35,128 nucleotides of DNA from an uncultured Bacillota bacterium. GTDB taxonomy: Bacteria > Bacillota > Clostridia > Christensenellales > UBA1242. The notes under the pieces are model-generated. The model ran no database searches and had not been told where the DNA came from. It was given only the letters and a program-made list of their open reading frames with translations. Position numbers and translations under genes: made by a program. The stretch covers positions 1 to 35,128 of the forward strand of contig CASFPO010000002.1 of assembly GCA_949296805.1 (NCBI GenBank). Direction: 5' to 3'. Below are positions 7,887-16,720 of the stretch, in pieces. Within the stretch, counting starts at the first letter, position 1. Each line of letters begins with the position of its first letter.

Positions 7887-10297
7887 CTAAGCACTGCTCC
7901 GAATTTATAACTTAATGTTTTTAATATCTTTGAAATAACCTTGTTAACCTCTTCGTCTGTAAGTGTTTTTTCCATACTTGAAAGCTTGATATTAAAGGCA
8001 ACACTTTTTTTCTGGCTGGCTTGCAATTCTTTACTTCTATAAATATCAAACAACTTAAGCTTATAATAAAGTTTACCACACGATGCTTTAATACAATCTA
8101 GCAATTCTTGGATGGTAATTTTTTCGTCAACTATAATCGCTAAATCTCGCTCGACTATAGGGTACTTTGAAATATTTTTAGCCTCAATCTTTTTAACTGG
8201 CAGTTTTGACAAATAATCATTATTGATTTCAGCATAAATTGTTGCTAAATGGATACCATAATTCTTGGCAACTGTTGGATGAATTTGTCCAAAGGAGCCA
8301 ATTACCTTACCTTCCGCTATAATATCAGCAGAAATTCCTGGATGCAAAAACGGTTGAGTTGACCTTGCTAGCTCATATTTTATTGAGGTTTGACTTAAAA
8401 TTCCTTCAACTATAGCTTTCATATAGAAAAAGTTTTCATTATTTTTGCACTCGTCATTGCATATTGCAATAGCAAGCATATTCTGCTCATCTGCAAGTTT
8501 TTCAAGAGGCAGAGTATCTGTTAAATAAACCCTACCGCACTCAAAAATTTTAAGCTTTTTATTGCCTACACTTTGATTATATGCAATATTTGCAAGCAAA
8601 GAATGTGCCATACAAGTCCTCATACACGAAATATCCTCGCTGATAGGATTTGCAATTTTGATAAGATTTTTTCTTATATCAGTCAGCAACAACTTTTCTG
8701 CCATGTCGCTAGGAACAAGCGTGTATGAAATATTCTCATAAAATCCATTATTTACAAGCAAACCTCGTTGTTTTCTTTCTAGCAAAAGCCTTGGATGATG
8801 TTGCCCTTCTGTTACCACAGAGTTTTTAAATAGGTCATAATTGATATTGTCATACACATCATAGCCATACAACCTAATAATTTCTTCTGCAATGTCATAA
8901 TCGTTTTCTATGTCTTCTCGATATGGCGGAACTATACAAGTAAGCTTATCCCCTTGCAAAGTTGATTTTATACCTAAGTTATTTAAAATATTAAGCATAT
9001 CTTTAGTAGGAATAACCACCCCTAAAATATCATTAATAAGCTTTACAGAAACCGTTATAGTTCGCTCCTCGTTCTTCTCTGAAGCAATATCAATCATACC
9101 ACGCACAACTTTTCCACATTTAAGTTTTGATACAAGATGAAGTGCCCTTTTCATACCTAATTGTGCATTCGCCACATTGACACCCTTTGAATAACGTGCC
9201 GAAGAGTCAGTTCTAACGCCTATCTTTCTACTAGTAATTCTTATTGATTTTAAATCAAATATAGCACTCTCTAGTATACATTTTTTTGTGTTATTATTTA
9301 TGCAAGAATTTGTTCCGCCTATTATACCTGCGATTACCATAGGCTTTTGGCTATCTGCAATAACCATAACGCTGTCGTCGAGATTATAGGTATTGTGGTT
9401 AAGCACAGTGATAGATTCTCCTATCTTTGCTTGTCTAACCTTTATTAGTTGCCCGCCAATCAATTCTTGGTCAAAGGCGTGGAGTGGCTGACCAATCTCA
9501 ACAAGTACAAAATTTGTAATATCTACCATTGTATTTATCGTCTTTATCCCTACCGCATTTAGCCTTGCTCTCATCCAAAGCGGAGACCTTTCAATCTTAA
9601 CATCAGTTATAGCACTTGCCATATAGCGTTTGCAGTTGCTGGTGTCAACTTTAACATTGACATAATCTCTAACCGTATCTTTAGCATAAACGTCAATATC
9701 ATAACTTAGGTTTATTTTCTTCATCTCAATACCATAAAGAGCAGAAACCTCTCTAGCAATACCGATAACGCTCATACAATCGGCTCTGTTTGGAGTTATA
9801 TTGATATCAAAAATAACATCGTCAAGCATTAATGCTTTATCAATTGGCATGCCAACTTGCAGTGACTGAGGCAAAATCAAAATACCGTCAACGCCAGCAC
9901 CTTCAAAATAATCTTCGTCAATTCCAAGTTCTTGTCCCGAGCAGAACATCCCGCACGAATCTACACCTCTAAGTTTAGAAGCTTGTATTTTAACACCATT
10001 TGCAAGATCTGCACCAGGTAGGCTTACTGGCACAATAGCTCCTTCAAAAACATTTGTAGCGCCAGTTACAATTTGAGTGATAGAGCCACCAATATCCGTT
10101 TGACAAACAACAAGTTTGTCAGCTTGCGGATGTTTTTCAATTTTTAAGATTTTTCCAACTACAACATGATGCAAATGCTTGTTTTGATAGATAATTTCTT
10201 CAACTTCCATACCAGCAGAGGTAAGTTTTTCAGCAAGCTGTTCTGGAGTAGCAGAAAAATTTACAAATTCTTTTAACCAATTATAAGTAACTTTCAT
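7883..10297 (-). CDS. pheT: Phenylalanyl-tRNA synthetase beta subunit
   Basis: The large subunit of the (alpha-beta)2 enzyme that charges tRNA-Phe; it binds tRNA and edits Tyr-tRNA-Phe. In order: an EMAP-type OB-fold tRNA-binding domain (about 40-150), the B3/B4 editing domain (about 205-375), B5 (about 400-470), a catalytic-like domain, and the C-terminal FDX-ACB anticodon-binding domain (about 712-804, beginning KYPIVERDLAI). Length 804 is full size. GGGGAGA precedes the ATG, and 11 nt separate it from pheS. It is cotranscribed with pheS under the T-box and overlaps iscS by four bases. Confidence 0.96.
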   Translation of the reverse strand: MKVTYNWLKEFVNFSATPEQLAEKLTSAGMEVEEIIYQNKHLHHVVVGKILKIEKHPQADKLVVCQTDIGGSITQIVTGATNVFEGAIVPVSLPGADLANGVKIQASKLRGVDSCGMFCSGQELGIDEDYFEGAGVDGILILPQSLQVGMPIDKALMLDDVIFDINITPNRADCMSVIGIAREVSALYGIEMKKINLSYDIDVYAKDTVRDYVNVKVDTSNCKRYMASAITDVKIERSPLWMRARLNAVGIKTINTMVDITNFVLVEIGQPLHAFDQELIGGQLIKVRQAKIGESITVLNHNTYNLDDSVMVIADSQKPMVIAGIIGGTNSCINNNTKKCILESAIFDLKSIRITSRKIGVRTDSSARYSKGVNVANAQLGMKRALHLVSKLKCGKVVRGMIDIASEKNEERTITVSVKLINDILGVVIPTKDMLNILNNLGIKSTLQGDKLTCIVPPYREDIENDYDIAEEIIRLYGYDVYDNINYDLFKNSVVTEGQHHPRLLLERKQRGLLVNNGFYENISYTLVPSDMAEKLLLTDIRKNLIKIANPISEDISCMRTCMAHSLLANIAYNQSVGNKKLKIFECGRVYLTDTLPLEKLADEQNMLAIAICNDECKNNENFFYMKAIVEGILSQTSIKYELARSTQPFLHPGISADIIAEGKVIGSFGQIHPTVAKNYGIHLATIYAEINNDYLSKLPVKKIEAKNISKYPIVERDLAIIVDEKITIQELLDCIKASCGKLYYKLKLFDIYRSKELQASQKKSVAFNIKLSSMEKTLTDEEVNKVISKILKTLSYKFGAVLR

Positions 10298-10308
10298 TTT
10301 TATCTCCC

Positions 10309-11328
10309 CTATTTCATCTGTTCAAGAAATCTTATGTCGTTTCTGTAAAGATTTTTAATATTGCTGATGCTATTTAAAATCATAGCTGTTCTGTCAAGCC
10401 CAAAGCCAAAAGCAAAACCACGATATTTTTTACTATCAATCCCTGATATTTCAAGTACCTTTGGATTTACCACTCCTGCACCTAAAAGCTCAAGCATCCC
10501 ACTACCTTTACATAGGTTGCACCCTTGTCCGTGACAATTTGGACAAGAAACATCCACTTCAATACTTGGCTCAGTAAACGGGAAGAAAGAAGGTCTAAAC
10601 CGAATTTTTGTATCTTCTCCATAAAGCCTCTTCATAAGTATTGTCAGCATCGCTTTTAAATCAGCCATAGAAATATTTTCATCTACCACAAGCCCTTCTA
10701 GTTGATGGAAGATTGGACTATGAGTCGCATCACTATCATTTCTATAAGTTTTTCCAGGACATATAATTTTAAAAGGCGGTTTGCGTGTTTCCATCTCTCT
10801 AGCTTGCACTGCTGAAGTTTGCGACCGCAAAAGTATATCCTCAGAAATAAAGAAAGTATCTTGCATATCTCTTGAAGGATGATTTTTAGGTATATTCATA
10901 GCTTCAAAGTTATAATAATCGCTTTCAATCTCTGGTCCTTCAACCACAGTAAAGCCCATATTCACGCAGATATCAGCAAGCCTGTCTATAACATCTGCAA
11001 TAGGATGATATGCACCAAGTTCGACCTTGATAGAAGGCTCTGTTATATCAATTTTCTCTTCTTGTAGTTTGCGTTCAAGCTCTTCATTTTCAAGCTTGTT
11101 TTCTTTTTCCTTTAATAACTCCTCTATCTCAGAGCGAAGAACATTTATAGCCGAGCCAAGCTTTGGTCTATCTTCAACAGGGACATCTCGCATATTTTTT
11201 GATAAAGCACTTATCAAACCAGTTTTTCCAAAAGCTTTTACCCTAGCCTCGCCAAGCTCCTTTAAATTTAAAGCTTGATTAATGCAATTCGTCAATTCAT
11301 CCTTAATTCGTTTAAGTTCTTCATTCAT
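10309..11328 (-). CDS. pheS: Phenylalanyl-tRNA synthetase alpha subunit
   Basis: The catalytic class II subunit of PheRS. It has an N-terminal coiled coil (about 1-90) that binds tRNA, then the aminoacylation core. The core includes FRPSFFPFTEPS (motif 2 region), a four-cysteine segment CPNCHGQGCNLC that is usual in Firmicutes PheS, and motif 3 FGFGLDRTAMI near the C-terminus. Length 339 is typical. AAGGAG lies 7 nt upstream of the ATG. It is the first gene of the T-box operon pheS-pheT-iscS-thiI. Confidence 0.96.
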   Translation of the reverse strand: MNEELKRIKDELTNCINQALNLKELGEARVKAFGKTGLISALSKNMRDVPVEDRPKLGSAINVLRSEIEELLKEKENKLENEELERKLQEEKIDITEPSIKVELGAYHPIADVIDRLADICVNMGFTVVEGPEIESDYYNFEAMNIPKNHPSRDMQDTFFISEDILLRSQTSAVQAREMETRKPPFKIICPGKTYRNDSDATHSPIFHQLEGLVVDENISMADLKAMLTILMKRLYGEDTKIRFRPSFFPFTEPSIEVDVSCPNCHGQGCNLCKGSGMLELLGAGVVNPKVLEISGIDSKKYRGFAFGFGLDRTAMILNSISNIKNLYRNDIRFLEQMK

Positions 11329-11342
11329 CTTTTATTCTCCTT

Positions 11343-11632
11343 AAAAAAATACCTTCTTTGTCTATTAGGACGAAAGAAGGCTCTTCGTGGTACCACCTAA
11401 ATTTAATTTGAAAAGAATTTATATAAGTTATTTTTTAAAAACTATAATCTTTCAAATCCTTTATTTATCTTTAACGCAGATATACGACAAAAACTACACA
11501 TTTGATAAAATCAAACTTCATCTTTGTTGCTAGAAAGTGAATTCACAAGCTCTATTATACCAATCTTTCAGCATACGATCGGCTCTCTGAAATAAATCAA
11601 ACTTGCTACTAGTCTTTCATCCTCGCATTTTA
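11343..11632 (-). promoter_or_regulatory. T-box riboswitch with Phe (UUC) specifier upstream of pheS
   Basis: The minus-strand leader has all the landmarks of a T-box. Stem I contains AGAGAGCCGA and GCTGAAAGATTGG, as in known T-box stem I apical parts. The presumed specifier loop, GTGAATTCACTTT, presents UUC (11541-11539), a Phe codon. The T-box sequence AGGTGGTACCACG lies at 11398-11386. It is followed by an intrinsic terminator, CCTTCTTT/AAAGAAGG (11380-11351) and TATTTTTTT. Uncharged tRNA-Phe should favour the antiterminator and raise expression of PheRS plus the sulfur-transfer pair downstream. Confidence 0.93.
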
Positions 11633-11639
11633 CAAAGTA

Positions 11640-11669
11640 AGTATATCATTATTATTTTTATCAAGTCAA
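11640..11669 (-). promoter_or_regulatory. Sigma-A promoter of the T-box operon
   Basis: On the minus strand TTGACT (11669-11664), 18-nt spacer, TATACT (11645-11640). It is directly upstream of stem I of the T-box. Confidence 0.75.
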
Positions 11670-11695
11670 GTTTTTACAAAAAATTTATAAAATTC

Positions 11696-11724
11696 TTTAC
11701 AATTTTTATTTGATTAAATATAAT
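11696..11724 (+). promoter_or_regulatory. Promoter of the pseudouridine synthase gene
   Basis: TTTACA (11696-11701), 17-nt spacer, TATAAT (11719-11724). The leader is only about ten bases and holds the AAGAGG ribosome binding site (11731-11736). Confidence 0.7.
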
Positions 11725-11741
11725 TTACTTAAGAGGTTTTA

Positions 11742-12611
11742 ATGGCATTTCAAAGTTATCACATTAATAAAGCTTATCAAAATGTATATTACTTTTTAAA
11801 AGATAGGCAATTTTCAGAGAATTTTATTTCCAATCTTAGAAAAAAGATGGGTAACATTAAGGTTAACGGAGTAACTGTAACCATCAGACATCCATTAAAA
11901 GCCAATGATATACTTGAAATAAATAATAGTCCAAACCCCGCAACTAGTATTATGCATTGCATAATACCACTAGATATTGTATATGAAGATGAATATTATC
12001 TACTTGTCAACAAACCATCAGGGCTTGCTTGCATGCCTAGTAAATCTCATTACACCAAAAACCTTGCGGGAGCAATTTGTTATTATTTATCAAAAAGTAC
12101 GCCCAACTTCACTCTAAGGATTGTAAATAGGTTAGATAAGGACACTTCTGGCATCATAATTGTTGCTAAAGATAGTATATCACAAAAGGAAATCACAAAT
12201 ATAGATAAGGTATACTATGCCATATGCAAGGGAAAAATTGATAAAGCTTTAACAGTAGACGCTAAAATACAAACAATAGTAAATAATGGCATTAATCAAA
12301 ACAAAAGAATTGTCTCTCCCGATGGAAAAGAAGCGGTCACTCATGTATATCCGATAAAATATAATGACAAGTATAGCTTGATTAAACTAAAATTAGAAAG
12401 TGGAAGAACCCATCAAATCAGAGTTCATCTTTCAAGTATAAACCACCCACTCTTAGGAGATAGCCTTTATGGGCAAACAACAGATTTAATAACTCACACT
12501 GCCCTAATATGCAATGAAGTAGCTTTTTATCATCCTTTTTTAAAGAAAACACTAAATTTTAAAGTACCATTTCCGCCTGAGTTTGAACAATTAATCAAAA
12601 AATTATTTTAA
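11742..12611 (+). CDS. RluA/RluD family pseudouridine synthase
   Basis: Isomerises uridine to pseudouridine in rRNA or tRNA. The N-terminal part (about 15-62) is an S4-like RNA-binding domain, with VNGVTV and a DILEI end. The catalytic domain follows, with the signature RLDKDTSG and catalytic D132 (the usual HRLD is NRLD here), and later SGRTHQIRVHL and HPLLGDSLYG. Length 289 is typical of the family. The exact target base cannot be read from sequence. It stands alone on the plus strand, divergent from the Phe T-box operon and upstream of tRNA-Leu, which has its own promoter. Codons near residues 70-76 form a 21-bp palindrome (11947-11967). Confidence 0.88.
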   Translation: MAFQSYHINKAYQNVYYFLKDRQFSENFISNLRKKMGNIKVNGVTVTIRHPLKANDILEINNSPNPATSIMHCIIPLDIVYEDEYYLLVNKPSGLACMPSKSHYTKNLAGAICYYLSKSTPNFTLRIVNRLDKDTSGIIIVAKDSISQKEITNIDKVYYAICKGKIDKALTVDAKIQTIVNNGINQNKRIVSPDGKEAVTHVYPIKYNDKYSLIKLKLESGRTHQIRVHLSSINHPLLGDSLYGQTTDLITHTALICNEVAFYHPFLKKTLNFKVPFPPEFEQLIKKLF

Positions 12612-12666
12612 AGAAATAAATAAAAAATAAATTATCTCAAATTATACAACTTTTTTTGTAAAATAC

Positions 12667-12695
12667 TTGACATTTTGTACTACTATTTATATAAT
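12667..12695 (+). promoter_or_regulatory. Strong consensus promoter of tRNA-Leu
   Basis: Perfect TTGACA (12667-12672), 17-nt spacer and perfect TATAAT (12690-12695), about 18 nt before the tRNA. The spacing and strength suit a stable RNA gene. Confidence 0.9.
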
Positions 12696-12713
12696 AATAG
12701 AGTACACTGTGAT

Positions 12714-12795
12714 GCGGGCGTGGCGGAATGGCAGACGCGCTTGTTTAAGGGGCAAGTTCGAAAGAGTGTGGGTTCGACTCCCACCGCCCGCACCA
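12714..12795 (+). tRNA. tRNA-Leu, anticodon AAG
   Basis: A class II tRNA. The acceptor GCGGGCG (12714-12720) pairs with CGCCCGC (12785-12791), followed by discriminator A and encoded CCA. The D arm is GGCGGAATGGCAGACGC. The anticodon stem is CTTGT/GCAAG with loop TTAAGGG, giving anticodon AAG for codon CUU. The variable arm is short, with a TTC/GAG stem and GAAA loop. The T arm is GTGGG-TTCGACT-CCCAC. A34 in a bacterial tRNA-Leu is unusual, since most use GAG or UAG for this box. Confidence 0.9.
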
Positions 12796-12802
12796 AAGAA
12801 AA

Positions 12803-12845
12803 GCCCAGGGGCTTGGCGTTTAGTCAAACCTCTGGGCATTTTTAT
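12803..12845 (+). terminator. Terminator of tRNA-Leu
   Basis: GCCCAGGGG pairs with CCTCTGGGC (nine pairs, one G-U), followed by ATTTTTATTT. Confidence 0.9.
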
Positions 12846-12951
12846 TTATAAACTTTATCTTATTTTTTTGCAAACTTTAACTTTTTATATTTAAACTATG
12901 ATTTATTTCTATTTATAAACTTTTTTATAAATAATTTTATCTTTAAAATAT

Positions 12952-13233
12952 TTAATTTGAGCTATTAAACTCATCTATGCCTTTTTCAAACTGCTTTTTA
13001 GACTCAGGATCCAACTTAAAAAGCAAGCCAAATAATTGCCCCACGTGAAGTTTTTCTTCTTCCACTATATCTCTTAAGGTTTCTTTGGCTTTTTCATCGT
13101 TAGTTTGAGCAATATGATTCTCATATTGAATTATAGCATCAAGCTCCCCTATGATATCTTCTCTTGTATTTTGTGCAGTGACAAAGTTATCACTTCTATT
13201 GTTATTGTCAAGTATATTAAAAAATCTTCGCAT
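12952..13233 (-). CDS. Small ferritin-like diiron protein resembling encapsulated ferritin (EncFtn)
   Basis: A 93-residue, two-helix protein. Helix 1 (about 24-45) has E30, Y37 and E38; helix 2 (about 47-74) has the EEEKLH motif with E60 and H63. In the encapsulated ferritin of Rhodospirillum, ligands E32, E62 and H65 with Y39 have the same spacing (30, 33 and 7), so it probably forms a dimeric diiron ferroxidase site. No encapsulin shell gene is in the window, and I see no typical encapsulin-targeting tail at either end. A free rubrerythrin-like or ferritin-like role is therefore also possible. A strong GGAGG lies 5 nt before the ATG. It stands alone between tRNA-Leu and clpX. A role in iron storage or oxidative defence is inference. 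Confidence 0.7.
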   Translation of the reverse strand: MRRFFNILDNNNRSDNFVTAQNTREDIIGELDAIIQYENHIAQTNDEKAKETLRDIVEEEKLHVGQLFGLLFKLDPESKKQFEKGIDEFNSSN

Positions 13234-13365
13234 AAAACCTCCTAAGGATTTGTATGCTTACCTCTTTTTGAATGTGCAAATAAAAAAGTATATCGTACCA
13301 ATCAATCACTATTATGCAATCATTATTTATTCATAACTAACAGTCTTTAAATACACTACGAATAG

Positions 13366-13398
13366 AAAAAATCTAACTATACTTAAGTTAGATTTTTT
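13366..13398 (-). terminator. Terminator of tig-clpP-clpX, symmetrical
   Basis: AAAAATCTAAC and GTTAGATTTTTT arms with a loop of about 9 nt. There is a T-run on either strand; it is placed correctly to end clpX transcription. Confidence 0.75.
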
Positions 13399-13428
13399 AT
13401 TTTTTACATACCGCCTGTAGTTAATGTT

Positions 13429-14685
13429 CTAACACACTGCTCTATTGTCAGCTCTTTTGATTATTTCAGGTTGAGCATTTTCAAATTCTATAAAGCTAGA
13501 GGTTACAACAATTTTTTCTATATCTTTATAACTTGGAGCTTCATACATCAGCTTATTCATTTTACCTTCGATGACCGTTCTAAGTCCCCTTGCTCCTGTT
13601 TTTAGCTCCATTGCCTTTTTTGCAATTGCGTGGATGGCATCTTCAGTAAAATCGATATTAATACCATCAATTTTAAACATAAGAGTATATTGTTTTATTA
13701 TAGAATTTTTCGGTTCAGTCAATATTTTTATAAGTGCATTTTCGTCAAGCTCATCAAGTCCAACGACAACAGGAAGTCTACCGACAAATTCAGGTATTAA
13801 ACCAAACTTAATTAAATCATTTGGTTGAATATCTTTGATAAAATTAATCTTTTCTTTTTCTTCTTGAGACTCTATCTTTGCATTAAAACCTAGCGTTGTG
13901 TCATTTTTTCTAGCTTCTATAATCTTATCTAGTCCTACAAATGCTCCCCCGCAAATAAATAGTATATTTGTGGTGTCTATCTGCAACATTTCTTGATGAG
14001 GATGTTTTCTACCGCCTTGAGGTGGTACAGAAGCTACCGTACTTTCCAAAATTTTTAAAAGTGCTTGTTGTACGCCCTCGCCTGCAACGTCTCTTGTAAT
14101 AGATACATTTTGAGTTTTTCGTGCAATCTTATCAATCTCGTCAATATAGATTATGCCTCTTTGAGCTTTTTCAATGTCATAGTCAGCGTTTTGGATAAGT
14201 TTAAGCAAAATATTTTCTACATCGTCTCCAACATACCCAGCTTCAGTCAAGGTTGTAGCGTCAGCCGAAGCAAAAGGCACTTTTAGGATTTTAGCAAGGG
14301 TTTTAGCAAGCAAGGTTTTTCCTGAACCAGTTGGCCCTACCATAAGAATATTACTTTTTTCAAGCTCAACATCATTAGTATCATTCTCTGTTTTGGTTAA
14401 GTTATAATTTAGTCTTTTATAATGATTATACACTGCAACTGCAAGAACTTTTTTTACTTCGTCTTGACCAACGATATACTCGTCAAGCTTTTCTTTAATT
14501 TCACTTGGCGATGGCAAATCTATCTTTTCAAAAGTAGATTTTTTTGTTATATCTGTAATGATATCCTTACAAATCTCTATACATTCATCACAAATAAATG
14601 CATCTCCATTAGGACTGGCTACCAACTTCTTTGCATCTTTTTGATTTTTCCCACAGAAACTACATTTACATTCTATTTCTGACAT
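13429..14685 (-). CDS. clpX: ATP-dependent protease ATP-binding subunit ClpX
   Basis: A hexameric AAA+ unfoldase that feeds substrates to ClpP. It has an N-terminal zinc-binding domain with C8, C11, C32 and C35. Walker A is GPTGSGKT (117-124), the pore loop is GYVGD (150-154), Walker B is IIYIDE (178-183), and the RKH loop is at 226-228. A ClpP-docking LGF loop lies around 265-267, where the common form is IGF. Length 418 is normal. AAGGAGG is upstream, and the ATG shares one base with the clpP stop (TAATG). The lon gene that often follows clpX is not here; a terminator follows instead. Confidence 0.96.
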   Translation of the reverse strand: MSEIECKCSFCGKNQKDAKKLVASPNGDAFICDECIEICKDIITDITKKSTFEKIDLPSPSEIKEKLDEYIVGQDEVKKVLAVAVYNHYKRLNYNLTKTENDTNDVELEKSNILMVGPTGSGKTLLAKTLAKILKVPFASADATTLTEAGYVGDDVENILLKLIQNADYDIEKAQRGIIYIDEIDKIARKTQNVSITRDVAGEGVQQALLKILESTVASVPPQGGRKHPHQEMLQIDTTNILFICGGAFVGLDKIIEARKNDTTLGFNAKIESQEEKEKINFIKDIQPNDLIKFGLIPEFVGRLPVVVGLDELDENALIKILTEPKNSIIKQYTLMFKIDGINIDFTEDAIHAIAKKAMELKTGARGLRTVIEGKMNKLMYEAPSYKDIEKIVVTSSFIEFENAQPEIIKRADNRAVC

Positions 14686-15284
14686 TAAGCCTCCTTATTT
14701 TGCTTTTTTCTAGATACGAAGATCTCATCTATAATTCCGTAATCTTTAGCCTCCTGTGCTGTCATGTAATTATCTCTATCAGTATCTTTTTCAACTATCT
14801 CAAGTGGCTTGCCTGTATTTTCACTAAGCATTTTATTCATTCTTTCTTTGATATATTGAATATGATTAGCTTGAATTTGTATATCACTAACTTGACCTTG
14901 CGCTCCACCGAGTGGTTGGTGTATCATTATTTCACTATTTGGAAGAGCAAAGCGTTTACCTTTTGTTCCTCCTGCCAGCAAAAATGCACCCATTGAGGCA
15001 GCTCTGCCAACGCAAATTGTAGAAACATCGCACTTAATATACTTCATAGTATCATATATGGCAAGCCCTGCAGAAACACTGCCCCCGGGACTATTTATAT
15101 ATATGAAAATATCTTTATTAGGGTTTTTGCCTTCAAGATAAATAAGTTGAGCAACTACAATATTGGCTACGTTGTCATCAATTTCTCCATTTAAGAATAT
15201 AATTCTATCTTCAAGTAATCTTGAGTAGATATCATAAGATCGTTCGCTGTTTCCAGTTTGGTCAACAACCATAGGAATTAACAT
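14685..15284 (-). CDS. clpP: ATP-dependent Clp protease proteolytic subunit
   Basis: The tetradecameric serine peptidase chamber that degrades proteins unfolded by ClpX or ClpC. The catalytic triad is S97 (GRAASMGA), H122 (MIHQP) and D171 (DTDRDNYM), at essentially the canonical positions. The oxyanion loop SPGGSV lies at 65-70. Length 199 is typical. GGGAGG precedes the ATG. It sits between tig and clpX with 27 nt and -1 nt spacing, a single operon. I did not find a convincing pair of CtsR boxes upstream of tig. Confidence 0.96.
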   Translation of the reverse strand: MLIPMVVDQTGNSERSYDIYSRLLEDRIIFLNGEIDDNVANIVVAQLIYLEGKNPNKDIFIYINSPGGSVSAGLAIYDTMKYIKCDVSTICVGRAASMGAFLLAGGTKGKRFALPNSEIMIHQPLGGAQGQVSDIQIQANHIQYIKERMNKMLSENTGKPLEIVEKDTDRDNYMTAQEAKDYGIIDEIFVSRKKQNKEA

Positions 15285-15311
15285 AATTATCCTCCCTAAA
15301 ATTTATATAAA

Positions 15312-16586
15312 TTATACATTTTTAGATTTGATTAAATCTAAAACTTTTGTCATAATTACGCTGTTTTCAAAATAAGCATAGTCATTTGGCGACATAGCCT
15401 TTTTAAAATCCTCTAATGACATTTGATATTTTGTGGCATAATCTTCAATGCTTTTATCTAATTCTTCATGATTTACTGAGATATTATTCTCTTTAATTAA
15501 TTTTTGTAGGACAAGTCTAGTCTGAATGTTTTTGCTTGCATCTTCTGCTTTTTCTTCTTTAAATTGGTCAAGAGTCTTGCCCACATAGTCAAGATATGCC
15601 TGCAAATTCATCCCTTGATGAGAAAGTCTATGTTCAAAATCCTCTACAATGTGATGTACTTCGTGCTCTATCATAGATTGTGGCACTTCAATATTGCTCT
15701 TGCTTGCAATTTCATCAAGTAGAGCAACTTCATAGTCACGTTCTGCACGTTCATCGGCAAACTTTATAAGATTTTCTTTAACAGACTTTTTATACTCTTC
15801 TAAATTTTCAAACTCAGTGGTGTCAGAAATATATTTATCATCAACTGTAGGCAGTTCTTTCTTTTCCACCTTGTTAAGTTTTACCTTAAATACAGCTGGT
15901 TTGCCTTTTAAGTTTTCTGCGTGGTAATTTTCTGGGAATTTTACGTTGATATCACGCTCTTCCCCTTTTTTCATACCAACAATCTGGTCTTCAAAGCCTT
16001 CAATAAAAGTGTGTGAGCCAATTTCTAATCTATAATCTTTTGCCTCTCCACCATCAAAAGCTTCGCCATCGACATAGCCCTTAAAATCAATTATAGCAAA
16101 GTCGCCATTTTCAACTTGTTTATCAGTTTCTACATATCTAGCGTGAGCTTGTCTTTCTCTCTCGATTTCTTCTTCTACTTCTTGATCAGAAACTTTAACC
16201 TCAGCTTTTTTCACATTCAATCCGCTTAAAGATGGAAGTTTAAATTCAGGCATAAGGTCAAACTTTAATGTAACTTCCAAGCCCTTATCTGCAGTAAAAG
16301 TGTTATTTTCTACATGAGGCTGTTCAACTGGTATAATATCAGTATTTTCTGTAAGAAATCTTTGATATTCACTTGACACACTGCTATCAAAAGCATCATC
16401 AAAGAATATAGTATCGCCATAAGTTTGTTCTATAACTTTTTTTGGTGCTTTACCCTTTCTAAAGCCTTGAATATTAAATTTACCCTTATTTTCTTCATAA
16501 GCCTTATCTAAAGCCTTTTCCCATTCTTCACTTGAGATGGTAATAGTTAAAATACCTTGTTTATCTTTTTTTTCGAATTTGTACAT
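15312..16586 (-). CDS. tig: Trigger factor, ribosome-associated chaperone and peptidyl-prolyl isomerase
   Basis: Binds at the ribosome exit tunnel and shields nascent chains. The N-terminal ribosome-binding domain carries the signature GFRKGKAP (41-48). An FKBP-like isomerase domain spans about 155-245, and the C-terminal helical chaperone domain runs to 424. Length is normal. AAAGGAG precedes the ATG. It is the first gene of tig-clpP-clpX. Confidence 0.95.
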   Translation of the reverse strand: MYKFEKKDKQGILTITISSEEWEKALDKAYEENKGKFNIQGFRKGKAPKKVIEQTYGDTIFFDDAFDSSVSSEYQRFLTENTDIIPVEQPHVENNTFTADKGLEVTLKFDLMPEFKLPSLSGLNVKKAEVKVSDQEVEEEIERERQAHARYVETDKQVENGDFAIIDFKGYVDGEAFDGGEAKDYRLEIGSHTFIEGFEDQIVGMKKGEERDINVKFPENYHAENLKGKPAVFKVKLNKVEKKELPTVDDKYISDTTEFENLEEYKKSVKENLIKFADERAERDYEVALLDEIASKSNIEVPQSMIEHEVHHIVEDFEHRLSHQGMNLQAYLDYVGKTLDQFKEEKAEDASKNIQTRLVLQKLIKENNISVNHEELDKSIEDYATKYQMSLEDFKKAMSPNDYAYFENSVIMTKVLDLIKSKNV

Positions 16587-16720
16587 AATAACTCCTTTAT
16601 TTATAGTTTAAAACTAACTTTTTTCTTTTCGACCGCCTTTTTGTATAATAACACATTATATTAATAAATGCAAATAAAAATTAATTAATTGCACTATTAA
16701 AAAATAAGAATTATAGCGAA
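16587..16720 (-). promoter_or_regulatory. Promoter region of tig-clpP-clpX
   Basis: The best candidate on the minus strand is TTGCAT, 17 nt, TATTAT, within about 16632-16662. It is followed by a leader of some 40 nt containing AAAGGAG. The distal end also holds a weak A/T-rich hairpin (AATT...AATT with a T-run) that might end the upstream membrane-protein gene. Confidence 0.5.

Noticed and set aside
12667-12894. Open reading frame of about 75 codons on the plus strand
   Set aside because: It is the tRNA-Leu gene with its promoter and terminator read through; it has no ribosome binding site.
14631-14996. Plus-strand open frame of 121 codons over clpP/clpX
   Set aside because: It overlaps two certain genes on the other strand and has no ribosome binding site. 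Its hydrophobic look comes from antisense AT-rich codons.
16587-16640. CtsR operator upstream of tig
   Set aside because: Only one half-like GGTCGAAA is seen; the tandem GGTCAAA heptads required for CtsR are absent.
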